49,120 nt of DNA from Aureimonas sp. AU12 (GCF_001463705.1 NZ_BBWH01000008.1:1-49120); one strand, 5' to 3'; shown: positions 1 to 9,474, counted from the stretch's first letter. Translations and numbers: made by a program. Notes: generated from the sequence alone by a model not told the origin.

Positions 1-700
1 GGCCCGCCGCATCACGGCGGTTCTTCCCTATTTCGGTTATGCCCGCCAGGACCGGAAGGCCGGCGGCCGCACGCCGATCTCGGCCAAGCTCGTCGCCAAC
101 CTCATCACCCGCGCCGGCGCCGACCGGGTGATGACGATGGATCTCCATGCCGGGCAGATCCAGGGGTTCTTCGACATCCCCACCGACAACCTTTTCGCCG
201 TGCCGCTGCTCGCCCGCGACATCAAGGAGCATCTCGACACCGAGCACGTCATGGTGGTCTCGCCCGACGTCGGCGGCGTGGTGCGCGCCCGTTCGCTGGC
301 CAAGCGTCTCGACGCCCCGCTTGCCATCGTCGACAAGCGCCGCGAGAAGCCGGGCGAGTCCGAGGTGATGAACATCATCGGCGAGGTCGAGGGCCGGCAC
401 TGCATCCTCATCGACGACATCATCGATTCCGGCGGCACGCTCTGCAACGCGGCCGATGCGCTGATGGCGGCGGGCGCCAAGGGCGTGCGCGCCTACATCA
501 CCCACGGCGTCCTCTCGGGCGGCGCCGTCGCCCGCATCGCCGCCTCGTCGATCGAGGAACTGGTGATCACCGATTCGATCGAGCCGACCAAAGCGATCCG
601 CGACGCCCGCAACATCCGCGTCGTCACCACCGCGACGCTGCTCGGCGAGGCTATCGCCCGCACCACGACCGAACAGTCGGTCTCCTCCCTCTTCGACTGA
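1..700 (+). CDS. prs: Ribose-phosphate pyrophosphokinase, 5'-truncated
   Basis: The enzyme makes PRPP from ribose-5-phosphate and ATP, feeding purine, pyrimidine, histidine and tryptophan synthesis in the cytoplasm. The frame is open from base 2, so the N-terminal quarter or so lies outside the window; 232 residues remain. Visible family marks are FGYARQDRK near the left edge (ATP-binding region), [25 protein letters not shown], and the PRPP loop [17 protein letters not shown]. The stop is TGA at 698-700. An ATG at 128 is internal to the conserved fold and is not the true start. It is followed by a 301-nt gap before rplY, the usual alphaproteobacterial neighbour. Identification is secure. Confidence 0.97.
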   Translation, partial: ARRITAVLPYFGYARQDRKAGGRTPISAKLVANLITRAGADRVMTMDLHAGQIQGFFDIPTDNLFAVPLLARDIKEHLDTEHVMVVSPDVGGVVRARSLAKRLDAPLAIVDKRREKPGESEVMNIIGEVEGRHCILIDDIIDSGGTLCNAADALMAAGAKGVRAYITHGVLSGGAVARIAASSIEELVITDSIEPTKAIRDARNIRVVTTATLLGEAIARTTTEQSVSSLFD

Positions 701-840
701 ACGCCTGTCTGCTTGCGCGCGCTTGAGGTCTGCACCCCGAGCGGCAAGGACATCGGACCGAGCCTCGGCTGATCGCCCATACGAGCCCGGGCCGTTCCGT
801 GGAGGTCTTGTTCCGGTATCGGCTGACCGCCTCCAGCGGG

Positions 841-869
841 TTGCGATCGGGCGACCCCCGCGCTATAGG
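841..869 (+). promoter_or_regulatory. Candidate rplY promoter
   Basis: TTGCGA (841-846) and TATAGG (864-869) are separated by exactly 17 nt, a reasonable sigma-70 arrangement. It lies in the 301-nt prs-rplY gap, so rplY would have its own promoter and a leader of roughly 125 nt. Seen by eye only; no start site is known. Confidence 0.4.
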
Positions 870-905
870 CACCACGTCCGCGCGGACACCCTTGGAGGCA
901 GCGCG

Positions 906-939
906 GACGAAAAGCGGCTCATCCCAGCCGCTTTTCGTC
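906..939 (+). promoter_or_regulatory. Perfect 14-bp stem-loop upstream of rplY
   Basis: Positions 906-919 and 926-939 are perfect inverted copies (GACGAAAAGCGGCT / AGCCGCTTTTCGTC) with a 6-nt loop. The A-rich 5' arm and T-rich 3' arm look like an intrinsic terminator, but no real T-run follows. It could end prs transcripts. It also lies downstream of the candidate promoter at 841-869, so it may be a leader element of rplY. This stem is the main feature of the 701-1001 gap. Confidence 0.6.
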
Positions 940-1001
940 GTTCCGGTCCTTTGCGGGATACCGACGCGACAACCTCTGATGAAACCAAAGGACTTCAAAC
1001 C

Positions 1002-1664
1002 ATGAGCGAGAGCTACACGGTCAAGGCTGAAGCGCGCGAGAAGGTCGGCAAGGGGGCCGCCAGACATCTTCGCCGCAGCAACATGGTGCCCGCCGTCATC
1101 TACGGTGACAAGCAGGCGCCCCTGTCGATCGCGGTCCCCTACAAGGAGACCTTCCTGAAGCTGCACGCCGGCGGCTTCCTGACGACAGTGATCAACATCG
1201 ACCTCAACGGTCAGCAGATCCAGGTCCTCCCCAAGGACTACCAGCTCGACGTGATCAAGGACACTCTGGTTCACATCGACTACCTGCGCGTTTCCGCGCG
1301 GACGGTCGTGACCGTGCGCATCCCCGTCCACTTCGAGAACGAAGACGCGGCGCCGGGCATCAAGGCCCATGACGGCGTGCTCAACGTCGTTCACCACGAC
1401 ATCGAGGTCGAGTGCCCCGCGCAGTCGATCCCCGAGGGCTTCACGGTGGACCTCACCGGGCTCGAGATCGGCGACGCGGTCCACGCGTCCGCGCTCAAGC
1501 TGCCGAACGGCGTGTCGTTGACGACCGACGAGGATTTCGTCGTCGCCACGATCGTGCCGCCGATGGCCGAGGAAGTCGACGAGCTCGACGCCGAGACGCC
1601 GGTGACCGAAGTCATCGAGCAGACCGACGCGACCGCCGAGGACGAGCCGAAGACCGGCAACTGA
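1002..1664 (+). CDS. rplY: 50S ribosomal protein L25, general stress (Ctc) type
   Basis: L25 binds 5S rRNA in the large ribosomal subunit. The 220-residue product begins [18 protein letters not shown], followed by the L25 core ([12 protein letters not shown], about residues 20-95) and the beta-rich C-terminal TL5/Ctc domain (about 100-190). It ends in an acidic tail rich in Glu, Asp and Thr, as usual for the long alphaproteobacterial form. ATG 1002 is chosen because the L25 fold starts there and AAAGGA lies 11 nt upstream; the frame is open further upstream without similarity. pth follows 76 nt later, the standard partner. Confidence 0.95.
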   Translation: MSESYTVKAEAREKVGKGAARHLRRSNMVPAVIYGDKQAPLSIAVPYKETFLKLHAGGFLTTVINIDLNGQQIQVLPKDYQLDVIKDTLVHIDYLRVSARTVVTVRIPVHFENEDAAPGIKAHDGVLNVVHHDIEVECPAQSIPEGFTVDLTGLEIGDAVHASALKLPNGVSLTTDEDFVVATIVPPMAEEVDELDAETPVTEVIEQTDATAEDEPKTGN

Positions 1665-1740
1665 TGCGGCCTCGGGCGGGGTGCCAGATCCCCGCCCGAC
1701 CCTCGCATGCCACACGCGTTCGCCTGAGGAGGCCGGGCAC

Positions 1741-2469
1741 ATGCTGCTGATCGCAGGATTGGGCAATCCCGGCCCGCAATATGCCGGTAACCGGCACAAT
1801 ATCGGCTTCATGGCCGTGGACGAGATCGCGCGCGATCCCGCCTTCGGGCCGTGGTCGAAGAAGTTTCAGGGCGAGATCTCCGAAGGGCAGGTCGCTGGCC
1901 GCAAGGTCTTCCTGCTGAAGCCCCTCACCTTCATGAACGACAGCGGGCGCTCGGTCGCCGCGGCCGCCGGCTTCTACAAGATCGAACCTGCCGACATCGT
2001 CGTCCTTCACGACGAACTCGACCTGCCGCCCGCCAAGGTCCGCGTGAAGACCGGAGGCGGCAACGGCGGCCACAACGGCCTGCGCTCGATCGACGCGCAT
2101 CTGGGCAAGGACTACCGGCGGGTGCGGCTCGGCATAGGCCATCCCGGCTCGAAGGAACGGGTGAACCCGCATGTCCTCGGCGACTTCGCCAAGGCCGACC
2201 GTGACTGGCTGGCGCCGCTGCTCGAAGCGGTGGCGCGCAATGTCGACGCGCTGGCGAAGGGCGAGGACGCCGTGTTCATGAACCGCGTGGCGCTGGCCTT
2301 GAACTCGGAAGAGCCGAGCGGCGCCAAGGGCGGCGGCGCCAAGGTCGCGGCGCCCAAGCCCAAGGCCGAAAGCCACATCCGGCCGGCGCGATCGGCCTCG
2401 CCGCCGCCGATGCCCGACACCGGGCCGATGGCGGGCATGCTGCGCAAGCTGTTCGGCGCCAAGGACTGA
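1741..2469 (+). CDS. pth: Peptidyl-tRNA hydrolase
   Basis: This enzyme recycles peptidyl-tRNA released from stalled ribosomes. The product has 242 residues. [18 protein letters not shown] at 6-23 carries the catalytic His (H19) and the substrate Asn (N9); [10 protein letters not shown] and [14 protein letters not shown] follow in the family order. About 50 Ala/Lys/Pro-rich residues extend the C-terminus beyond the ~195-residue E. coli enzyme, common in alphaproteobacteria. ATG 1741 is picked because it begins the fold ([10 protein letters not shown]) and has GAGGAGG at 1726-1732. It lies between rplY and ychF on the same strand. Confidence 0.96.
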   Translation: MLLIAGLGNPGPQYAGNRHNIGFMAVDEIARDPAFGPWSKKFQGEISEGQVAGRKVFLLKPLTFMNDSGRSVAAAAGFYKIEPADIVVLHDELDLPPAKVRVKTGGGNGGHNGLRSIDAHLGKDYRRVRLGIGHPGSKERVNPHVLGDFAKADRDWLAPLLEAVARNVDALAKGEDAVFMNRVALALNSEEPSGAKGGGAKVAAPKPKAESHIRPARSASPPPMPDTGPMAGMLRKLFGAKD

Positions 2470-2550
2470 CATTCACAACCCGCCGGCCCTGGCACTCGGG
2501 GATCGGCGAGCGGGCGCGATGCGCCACACTCGATCAAGGACGACTAGGGC

Positions 2551-3654
2551 ATGGGCTTTCGCTGCGGCATCGTGGGACTTCCGAACGTCGGCAAGTCCAC
2601 CCTCTTCAACGCGCTGACGAAGACGGCCGCCGCGCAGGCCGCCAACTATCCGTTCTGCACGATCGAGCCGAACACCGGCGACGTCGGCGTTCCCGACAAG
2701 CGCATGCAGGCCATCGCCAAGATCGGCAAGTCGGCGCAGATCATTCCGACCCGCATCACCTTCGTCGACATTGCCGGCCTCGTGCGCGGCGCCTCGAAGG
2801 GCGAAGGGCTCGGCAACCAGTTCCTCGCCAACATCCGCGAAGTCGACGCGATCGTCCACGTGCTGCGCTGCTTCGAGGACGACGACATCACCCATGTCGA
2901 GAACCGCATCGATCCGGCCGCCGATGCCGAGACCGTCGAGACCGAGCTGATGCTCTCGGATCTCGACAGCCTCGAGCGCCGGATTCTGGCAACCCGCAAG
3001 AAGGCTGCTGGCAAGGACAAGGAAGCGCTGGCGCAGGTGCCGGTGATGGAAGCCGTGCTCGCCAAGCTTCAGGCCGGCGAGCCCGCACGCGTGCTGGTGG
3101 CCGGCTTCGATGCCGACGAGCGCCAGATCCTGCGCAACCTTAACCTCCTGACCTCCAAGCCCGTGCTTTACGTCTGCAACGTCGCCGAAGGCGACGCCGC
3201 GACGGGCAATACCTACTCGGCCGCCGTCGAAGAGATGGCCAGGCGCCAGGGCGCCCGCAGCGTCGTGATCTCCGCCGCGATCGAATCCGAGATCGCGCAG
3301 CTGCCCGAGGCCGAGGTCACCGAATATCTGGAGGCGATGGGCCTGCACGAGCCCGGCCTCGATCGCCTGATCAGCGAAGGCTACGGCCTTCTCGAACTCA
3401 TCACCTACTTCACGGTCGGCCCGAAGGAGACCCGCGCCTGGACCGTCAAGCGGGGCTCGAAGGCGCCCGCGGCCGCCGGCGTCATCCACACCGACTTCGA
3501 GAAGGGCTTCATCCGCGCCCAGACCATCGCCTACGACGACTTCGTGTCGCTCGGCGGCGAAGTGGCAGCGAAGGAAGCCGGCAAGGCGCGCGACGAAGGC
3601 AAGGAATACGTCGTGCAGGACGGCGACATCCTGATGTTCAAGTTCAACGTCTGA
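2551..3654 (+). CDS. ychF: Ribosome-binding ATPase YchF (OLA1 family)
   Basis: YchF is an Obg-family P-loop NTPase that binds ribosomes and, unlike most of the family, prefers ATP. The 367-residue product has GLPNVGKST at 9-17 (G1), DIAGLVRGASKGEG (G3 and beyond), and YVCNVAEGD where true GTPases have NKxD; that change is the known basis of ATP preference. The C-terminal ~85 residues (TYFTVGPKETRAW to the end) form the TGS domain. Length matches E. coli (363). The start MGFRCGIVGLPNVG is the standard one. It follows pth by 81 nt. Confidence 0.97.
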   Translation: MGFRCGIVGLPNVGKSTLFNALTKTAAAQAANYPFCTIEPNTGDVGVPDKRMQAIAKIGKSAQIIPTRITFVDIAGLVRGASKGEGLGNQFLANIREVDAIVHVLRCFEDDDITHVENRIDPAADAETVETELMLSDLDSLERRILATRKKAAGKDKEALAQVPVMEAVLAKLQAGEPARVLVAGFDADERQILRNLNLLTSKPVLYVCNVAEGDAATGNTYSAAVEEMARRQGARSVVISAAIESEIAQLPEAEVTEYLEAMGLHEPGLDRLISEGYGLLELITYFTVGPKETRAWTVKRGSKAPAAAGVIHTDFEKGFIRAQTIAYDDFVSLGGEVAAKEAGKARDEGKEYVVQDGDILMFKFNV

Positions 3655-3740
3655 CGGCTCGAGGCGCGCGGGCGGGCTTTGGCGCGCCGCCCGCAAGCCT
3701 CTATGATGCGCGAACCGGACCGACCCGGCGGGAGACCTCC

Positions 3741-4193
3741 ATGCGGACCTTCGAGGACTTTGCCGTCGGGACGACGCTGCCGCTCGGGCCTTATGCGGTC
3801 GAGCGAGACGCGGTCCTCGAATTTGCCGCCGAGTTCGACCCGCAGCCTTTCCATCTCGACGACGAGGCGGCCGACGCTTCGATGCTCGGCGGGCTGTCGG
3901 CCTCGGGCTGGCACACCTGCGCGATGATGATGCGGATGATGTGCGATGCCTTCGTCCTCGACTCGAGTTCGCAGGGCTCGCCCGGCGTCGAGTTCGTGAA
4001 ATGGATGCGCCCGGTGCGCCCCGGCGATGTCCTTTCGGGCGAGGCCCGCGTGCTGGAGGCCCGGCCCTCGCGTTCTCGCCCGCATCTCGGCCTCTGCAAG
4101 ATCCGCAACACGGTGCGCAACGAGCGCGACGAGACGGTGCTCGTCTGCGAGTACTCCGTCATGCTCCTGACCCGCGAAGGGTTCGTCCGATGA
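3741..4193 (+). CDS. MaoC-type hot-dog dehydratase, first copy
   Basis: The 150-residue single-domain protein belongs to the MaoC/(R)-hydratase hot-dog family, which hydrates enoyl-thioesters or related acyl substrates. The hydratase motif is visible as EFDPQPFHLD at 31-40, keeping the Asp (D33) and His (H38) used in catalysis, followed by GGLSASGWHT. The substrate cannot be told; PHA, fatty-acid and branched-chain pathways are possible. Its stop overlaps the start of the next, homologous gene (ATGA), so the two are probably co-translated and may form a heteromer. It sits 86 nt behind ychF. Confidence 0.85.
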   Translation: MRTFEDFAVGTTLPLGPYAVERDAVLEFAAEFDPQPFHLDDEAADASMLGGLSASGWHTCAMMMRMMCDAFVLDSSSQGSPGVEFVKWMRPVRPGDVLSGEARVLEARPSRSRPHLGLCKIRNTVRNERDETVLVCEYSVMLLTREGFVR

Positions 4194-4678
4194 GGTACTG
4201 GGACGAGTTCGACATCGGCCATGTCGAGGATCTCGGCCACTACACGTTCACGCGCGAGAGCATCCTGCGCTTCGCCGGGCGGTTCGACCCACAGCCCTTC
4301 CATCTCGACGAGGAAGCGGCCGCGCGCAGCGTGCTCGGCGGCCTCTGCGCTTCCGGCTGGCAGACCGCCTCGATCTTCATGCGCCTCAACGTCCTTCATC
4401 AGCAGCGCGTCGCCGATGAGCGAGCGGCGGCGGGGCTGGTGCGCCCGGTCTTCGGCCCCTCCCCCGGCGTCGGCGAATTGCGCTGGCTGCTGCCCGTGCG
4501 GGCGGGCGAGACGCTGCACTACACGCAGACCGTCATCGGCAAGCGCATCTCGGCGTCGCGCCCGGATTGGGGGCTGATCTCGACGCGCGTCGAGGCCCGC
4601 AACGAGGCCGGCGCACTCGCCTTTTCGATGCTGGGAAAGGTCTTCGTTCAGGTCGAGGAACCGCCGAAGGCGGACTGA
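4190..4678 (+). CDS. MaoC-type hot-dog dehydratase, second copy
   Basis: The 162-residue paralogue of the preceding gene begins MRYWDEFDIGHVEDLGHYTF. RFDPQPFHLD at 31-40 keeps Asp33 and His38 at the same positions as the first copy, then GGLCASGWQTA. The start ATG overlaps the upstream stop in ATGA, indicating translational coupling. A MaoC pair behind ychF looks like a tandem duplication retained as two functional copies, since neither has lost active-site residues. It converges with the diguanylate cyclase gene: the two stop codons are 2 nt apart with no obvious terminator between. Substrate unknown. Confidence 0.85.
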   Translation: MRYWDEFDIGHVEDLGHYTFTRESILRFAGRFDPQPFHLDEEAAARSVLGGLCASGWQTASIFMRLNVLHQQRVADERAAAGLVRPVFGPSPGVGELRWLLPVRAGETLHYTQTVIGKRISASRPDWGLISTRVEARNEAGALAFSMLGKVFVQVEEPPKAD

Positions 4679-4680
4679 CC

Positions 4681-6480
4681 TCAGGACGCCTTCAGGACGG
4701 CGTCGAGAGACGTGTCGGCGTCGGGCTCGACGGTCGTCTGCGCCGTCCACTGCGAGAGAATGGCGTTCGTCGCACGCACGCGGTTTCGCCCGGCCGCCTT
4801 GGCGGCGTAGAGCGCCGCGTCGGCCTGCACGATCAACTCGCCCCAATCCGCGTCGGGACACGATGCGACCGCCAGTCCGCAGCTGGCGGTGACCTGCAGC
4901 GGGGCCTCTGCCCCGTTGGGAATGCGGCAGCACTCGATCTCGCGGCGGATTTCCTCCGCCAGAGCCAGGACATCCGTCTGGCTCCAGTCCGCCACCGCCA
5001 CGGCGAACTCCTCGCCGCCGTAGCGCGCCGCGACGACGCCGGGTGCCGAAGCCTGCGACAGGATCCGCGCCAGCGCCTGCAGGACGCGGTCGCCCATTCC
5101 GTGGCCGAAACTGTCGTTGATCGCCTTGAAGTAATCGATGTCGAACAGAAGGAAGGCCAGCGAAGCGGACGCTCCGCGATCGAGCTCCGCCAGCGCGACT
5201 TCGAGGCCGCGACGATTGAGGAGACCCGTCAGCTGGTCCGTCTCCGAGAGCACCCGCAGGCGCTCGGAGAGGATCTGCCGCTCGCGGTCGATGGCCTCGC
5301 GCTCGCGCTCCAGTTCCCACAGGGTCTGGAGCGCGCGGTAAAGCCCGCGAACCTGCGGCACGGTGCCGAAATAGGGCGTCTCGGCATGTGTCTTGCGCTC
5401 GCAGATGGCCACGATCTGCGAACGGAAGACGAGCAGCGGGCGCAGGACTTCGCGGTAGGCGATCCACCCGAGCCACGGCACCACCGCCAGCATGGTCAGC
5501 GTCAGGACAAGCGTGACGACGGTGTTGGTCAACGCCTCCTTCTGGCGCGCGCGCGCGCCATCCACCATCTCGGCGACGTAGAGGTCCCGCAGTTCGGCGA
5601 TGGGTTGCGTCGTCTGCTCGTAGAGAGCGCTGATCCGGCGCGCGTTGAGGGATGGGTTCACGCGGATCGACTGACGCTCGACGATGCGTTGCAGGAAGGA
5701 GAAACCCTTGCCGAAATAGTCGCCGCGAATGGCGGCCAGCGCCTTGGCCAGACGCTCGTGCGTCGGCGCACTTTCCAGTTGCGACGCGCCGACATCCCAC
5801 AGCGCGAGAATGCGCTGCTGGGTGCGCAGAACGGCGCTCTGCAGATCGATCGGAATGACGACCTTGGCCGCGATGGTCGGCATGACTTCGGAAGACAGGC
5901 GAACCGCCGCCTCGTGCATGGCGCCGAGCAGGCGTGCCATCGTCACCTGCCCACCGAGGTCGGTATCGGCGGCAATCACCGCTTTGGCCGCCACGTCGAC
6001 GAACGGCTCGGCGGACTCGCTGAGCGAGATGAAACCACGAATGATCGACCCCTGCTCGCCGACGCGGCGCTCGTGCAGGGGCGTCGTCTTCATCAGGTCG
6101 ACGCGCTGTCGCTCGGACCGCAGGCGAGCGCTGAGGAAGTTGAAGTTCGGCGGCTCGCGCCAGCCGAATTCGGTCAGGCTGGACTCCAGCCGCTTCAGCG
6201 CTTCGTCGGTGGTGCGACGCGCTTGCGTCATGCGGGCAAGTTCGTTGTCGTCGAAACCGGAGTCGGCGGCGAGCACCGCCTCGGTCGGCAGGCGTTCGGC
6301 CGTGACGGCCGACAGAGCGGTGAAGGCGATCTCGAAGCCCTTGAGCTGCTCGAGGCTCCGGTCGGCCGTGGAGCTCGACTCGAGCGCGACGCGCAGACCG
6401 AAGTAGCCGAGCAGGCCCGCACAGACGAGAAGAACGGCGGCGCCGGCCCGGAACAGGACAAGAGCGTTCGGTCTTCTCAT
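4681..6480 (-). CDS. Membrane-bound diguanylate cyclase (GGDEF) with periplasmic sensor
   Basis: The 599-residue protein has one membrane helix at about 7-30, a mostly helical periplasmic region of about 290 residues, a second helix at about 320-342, a linker with coiled-coil character (about 375-410), and a C-terminal GGDEF domain at about 410-575. DIDYFK (447-452) and RYGGEEF (486-492) carry the metal and nucleotide residues, so it should make cyclic-di-GMP. The usual RxxD inhibitory site before GGEEF is not present (the places hold Ala and Val), suggesting weak product inhibition. No EAL or PAS domain is visible. The periplasmic part resembles no sensor family I can name, so the signal is unknown. 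Confidence 0.9.
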   Translation of the reverse strand: MRRPNALVLFRAGAAVLLVCAGLLGYFGLRVALESSSTADRSLEQLKGFEIAFTALSAVTAERLPTEAVLAADSGFDDNELARMTQARRTTDEALKRLESSLTEFGWREPPNFNFLSARLRSERQRVDLMKTTPLHERRVGEQGSIIRGFISLSESAEPFVDVAAKAVIAADTDLGGQVTMARLLGAMHEAAVRLSSEVMPTIAAKVVIPIDLQSAVLRTQQRILALWDVGASQLESAPTHERLAKALAAIRGDYFGKGFSFLQRIVERQSIRVNPSLNARRISALYEQTTQPIAELRDLYVAEMVDGARARQKEALTNTVVTLVLTLTMLAVVPWLGWIAYREVLRPLLVFRSQIVAICERKTHAETPYFGTVPQVRGLYRALQTLWELEREREAIDRERQILSERLRVLSETDQLTGLLNRRGLEVALAELDRGASASLAFLLFDIDYFKAINDSFGHGMGDRVLQALARILSQASAPGVVAARYGGEEFAVAVADWSQTDVLALAEEIRREIECCRIPNGAEAPLQVTASCGLAVASCPDADWGELIVQADAALYAAKAAGRNRVRATNAILSQWTAQTTVEPDADTSLDAVLKAS

Positions 6481-6566
6481 GTCTCCCCGCTCCTCCCTTG
6501 TTCAACTGCAGATTACGCATGGGCAGATGAAGAAAGCGTTTGCTGCGGCGCCCCGCAACCAGAAAT

Positions 6567-6590
6567 GGAAAAGGGGCCTTTCGGCCCCTT
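6567..6590 (-). terminator. Intrinsic terminator of petABC
   Basis: Read on the - strand, AAGGGGCC, a GAAA tetraloop and GGCCCCTT form an 8-bp stem (6571-6578 / 6583-6590) followed by TTCC. It lies about 30 nt past the petC stop, the right place to end the petABC transcript before the cyclase gene. Confidence 0.75.
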
Positions 6591-6620
6591 CTCAGCAATC
6601 GTCGAGCGGGTGTCGCCGCA

Positions 6621-7574
6621 CTAGTGCGGCGTGTTCGCCCAGACGCGGTTCTTCACCAGATACAGCATGATGGCGAAGCCGATGAGGAAGATCATCACCA
6701 CGAAACCGGTCGCCTTGCGCTCCACGAGGTGGGGCTCGGCGGCCCACATCAGGAAGGCCGACACGTCCCGCGAGTACTGCTCGACCGTCGTCGGCGCGCC
6801 GTCGTCGTAGCTGACGGCACCGGCGCTGAGCGGGTTCGGCATGGCCAGCGCAGGGCCGGCGATGAACGCAGGATTGTAATAGGTCCCCGGCTGGACGACG
6901 ATGTGCTCCGGCACGTCCTGACCGTAACTTGTCAGCAGGGCATGGATATAGTCCGGCCCGCCTTCGGCATACTGCGTGGCGATGTCGAAGATGAAGGTCG
7001 GGAAGCCGCGCTCCACCGAACGGGCCTTCGCCAGAAGCGAAAGATCCGGCGGATGGGCACCGCCCAGCGCCGCGGCAGCCGCTTCCGGGTTCGGGTAGGG
7101 CGACGGCAGACGGTCGGACGGGATGCCCGGCCGCTGGAACATCTCGCCGGACGCGTTCGGGTTCGGGTCGGTGATCTGGTACTCGGCGGCGAGCGCGCGG
7201 ACCTGCGCGTCCGAGTAGCCGAGAGCCTCGAGGTTCCGGAAGGACACGAGGTTCATCGAGTGACAGGTCGAGCAGACTTCCTTGTAGACCTTGAGGCCAC
7301 GCTGAAGCTGGCCGAGATCCCAGTGACCGAACGGACCGGCGAAGGTCCAGTCGAGTTCGGCGGGACGCTTCAACGGGTAATGCGGGGTCGCATGCGCCTC
7401 GCCGGCCGAGCCGGAGGTCGAAGCCTCCGCGCCCTTGGCGGAGTCGGGCGCGGCGCCCGGTGCATCTCCGACGATCTGCCCTTCGGCCGCCGGGGCGGCC
7501 GGGTCCTGCGCGAGAGCGATCACCGGAGCGAGCACGACGCCCGCCGCCAGGAAAGCTGAAAGAAGCCGTTTCAT
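6621..7574 (-). CDS. petC: Cytochrome c1, haem subunit of the bc1 complex
   Basis: Cytochrome c1 passes electrons from the Rieske protein to cytochrome c in the periplasm. The 317-residue precursor has a signal peptide (MKRLLSAFLAAGVV, cut probably near ALA-Q at 22-23), an Ala/Gly-rich stretch, the haem motif CSTCH at 101-105, a likely Met ligand in ALAMPNPL, and a C-terminal anchor helix (GFVVMIFLIGFAIMLYLVK). The start at 7574 is preferred: GAAGGA lies 8 nt upstream and the signal peptide begins there. An in-frame ATG at 7598 overlaps the petB stop by one base and would add eight residues. The genes for b and c1 are separate, unlike the fused fbcH of Bradyrhizobium. Confidence 0.95.
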   Translation of the reverse strand: MKRLLSAFLAAGVVLAPVIALAQDPAAPAAEGQIVGDAPGAAPDSAKGAEASTSGSAGEAHATPHYPLKRPAELDWTFAGPFGHWDLGQLQRGLKVYKEVCSTCHSMNLVSFRNLEALGYSDAQVRALAAEYQITDPNPNASGEMFQRPGIPSDRLPSPYPNPEAAAAALGGAHPPDLSLLAKARSVERGFPTFIFDIATQYAEGGPDYIHALLTSYGQDVPEHIVVQPGTYYNPAFIAGPALAMPNPLSAGAVSYDDGAPTTVEQYSRDVSAFLMWAAEPHLVERKATGFVVMIFLIGFAIMLYLVKNRVWANTPH

Positions 7575-7597
7575 TGCTAGGTCCTTCGAACGCTTCA

Positions 7598-8896
7598 TCA
7601 GCCTTTGGTTTCCGGAGACGCGGCGGCACCGACCGGAACGCCGCGGGCACCGCCATGCTTGGCCAGGACGGCTTCGCTGATCGAGTTCGGCAGCTTGCGC
7701 GGGGTCTCGATGAGACCGAGCACCGGCAGGACGATGAGGAAATGAGCGAAGTAGTAGATCGTCCCGATCAGCGACAGGATCGGATAGATGCCTTCCGCCG
7801 GACGCGAGCCGAGCCAGCCGAGGATCACGGCGTTCACGGCGAAGACCCAGAAGAAGATCTTGTAGAGCGGCCGATACGTCGTCGACTTGACGCGGCTCGT
7901 ATCGAGCCAGGGCAGGAAGAACAGGACGATGATCGAACCGAACATCACGAGCACGCCGCCGAGCTTGGAGTCGATCGGGCCGATGTTGAAGGTGATGGCG
8001 CGCAGCATCGCGTAGAACGGCAGGAAGTACCATTCCGGAACGATGTGCGCCGGGGTCTGCAGCGGGTTGGCCGGAATGTAGTTGTCGGGATGGCCGAGGT
8101 AGTTCGGGATGTAGAACAGGAAGTAGGCGAACACGGCCATGAAGACGACCATGGCGAAGCCGTCCTTGATCGTCGCATGCGGCGTGAAGGGCACGGTGTC
8201 CTTCGACGACTTGACCTCGACGCCCGTCGGGTTGGTCTGGCCGACCACGTGCAGCGCCCAGATGTGCAGGATCACGACGCCGGCGATCATGAAGGGCAGC
8301 AGGTAGTGCAGCGAGAAGAAGCGGTTGAGCGTGGCGTTGTCCACCGCGAAGCCGCCCAGCAGAAGCGTCTGAATGGCGGTGCCGACGCCCGGGAAGGCGG
8401 TGAAGAAGCCGGTGATGACGGTGGCGCCCCAGAAGGACATCTGGCCCCAGGGCAGCACGTAGCCCATGAAGGCCGTGGCCATCATCAGGAGGAAGATGAT
8501 CACGCCGAGGATCCACAGCACTTCGCGGGGCGCCTTGTAGGAGCCGTAGTAGAGGCCGCGGAAGATGTGGAGGTAGACGGCGATGAAGAAGAACGAAGCG
8601 CCGTTGGCATGCATGTAGCGCAGCAGCCAGCCCCAGTTCACGTCGCGCACGATGTGCTCGACCGACTGGAAGGCGAGGCCGGAATTGGCCGCGTAATGCA
8701 TCGCCAGCACGACGCCCGTGAGGATCTGCGAGGCGAGGAAGATCGCGAGAATGCCGCCGAACGTATAGGCGTAATTCAGGTTTCGCGGCACCGGGAAGGC
8801 GACGAAGCTGTCGTAGAGAAGCCGCGGAAGCGGCAGGCGCGCGTCGAGCCAGCGCATGACGCCGGCGGACGGCACGTAGGACGAATGACCGCTCAT
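7598..8896 (-). CDS. petB: Cytochrome b of the bc1 complex
   Basis: This is the membrane quinol-oxidising and quinone-reducing core of complex III. The 432-residue polytopic protein starts [20 protein letters not shown]. Haem-ligand histidines are visible in VLAMHYA and [12 protein letters not shown] on one helix pair and in LRNRFF-side partner segments [10 protein letters not shown] and [23 protein letters not shown] is the family's PEWY quinol-site motif. The C-terminal third continues to helix 8, so it is a full-length bacterial cytochrome b rather than the split b6/subunit IV form. It sits 17 nt behind petA. Confidence 0.97.
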   Translation of the reverse strand: MSGHSSYVPSAGVMRWLDARLPLPRLLYDSFVAFPVPRNLNYAYTFGGILAIFLASQILTGVVLAMHYAANSGLAFQSVEHIVRDVNWGWLLRYMHANGASFFFIAVYLHIFRGLYYGSYKAPREVLWILGVIIFLLMMATAFMGYVLPWGQMSFWGATVITGFFTAFPGVGTAIQTLLLGGFAVDNATLNRFFSLHYLLPFMIAGVVILHIWALHVVGQTNPTGVEVKSSKDTVPFTPHATIKDGFAMVVFMAVFAYFLFYIPNYLGHPDNYIPANPLQTPAHIVPEWYFLPFYAMLRAITFNIGPIDSKLGGVLVMFGSIIVLFFLPWLDTSRVKSTTYRPLYKIFFWVFAVNAVILGWLGSRPAEGIYPILSLIGTIYYFAHFLIVLPVLGLIETPRKLPNSISEAVLAKHGGARGVPVGAAASPETKG

Positions 8897-8913
8897 GGTG
8901 GGGTGCCTCTCCC

Positions 8914-9474
8914 TTAGCCGATGCGAATGGTGGTGGGGGTCGCGAATTCGAACAGCGGCACGGCCATGTTCTCGGGCGCGGGACCGCGTCGGATTCGGCC
9001 TGCCGTGTCGTAGGACGAGCCGTGGCACGGGCAGTACCAGCCGTCGTAGTCGCCGGACTGGCCGAGCGGAATGCAGCCGAGATGCGTGCAAACGCCGACC
9101 ATCACCAGCCACTTCTCCTGGCCGGTCGCCGAGCGGTTGGCGTCGGTGGCCGGTGCGTCCGGCGGAAGGTTTGCGTTGCGGGCGATCGGATCCTTCAGTT
9201 CGCCGAGGTCGACGGCCTTGCCCTCTTCGATCTCCTTGGCGGTGCGCTGACGGATGAAGATCGGCTTGCCGCGCCACTTGGCGGTGATCGACTGCCCCTC
9301 GGCGATCTGGCTGATATCGACGTCGACCTGCGCCAGCGCCAAGGTCGCGGCATCCGGATTCATCTGGTCGATGAAGGGCCAGGCGAGAGAGGCGGCGCCG
9401 ACGACACCCGCGGCGCCCGTGGCGATGTAGAGGAAGTCCCGGCGTGTGGGTTCGCTGCTGTGGTCGACGCTCAC
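8914..9474 (-). CDS. petA: Rieske iron-sulfur protein of the bc1 complex
   Basis: The Rieske protein takes the first electron from quinol and swings to cytochrome c1. The 186-residue protein has a twin-arginine export signal ([19 protein letters not shown]) that stays as the membrane anchor. CTHLGC and CPCHGSSYD supply two Cys and two His to the 2Fe-2S cluster and the disulfide pair. I place the start at GTG 9474: the fold begins [15 protein letters not shown], and AAGGAG lies 11 nt upstream. A longer reading frame exists but its extra residues look unlike the family. It is first in the operon petA-petB-petC. Confidence 0.95.
   Translation of the reverse strand: MSVDHSSEPTRRDFLYIATGAAGVVGAASLAWPFIDQMNPDAATLALAQVDVDISQIAEGQSITAKWRGKPIFIRQRTAKEIEEGKAVDLGELKDPIARNANLPPDAPATDANRSATGQEKWLVMVGVCTHLGCIPLGQSGDYDGWYCPCHGSSYDTAGRIRRGPAPENMAVPLFEFATPTTIRIG

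Noticed and set aside
3668-3694. 8-bp GC hairpin after ychF as terminator
   Set aside because: No T-run follows; ychF probably continues into the MaoC genes.
4567-6624. Long + strand frame opposite the diguanylate cyclase
   Set aside because: Low-complexity antisense frame; the GGDEF gene on - has all its motifs.
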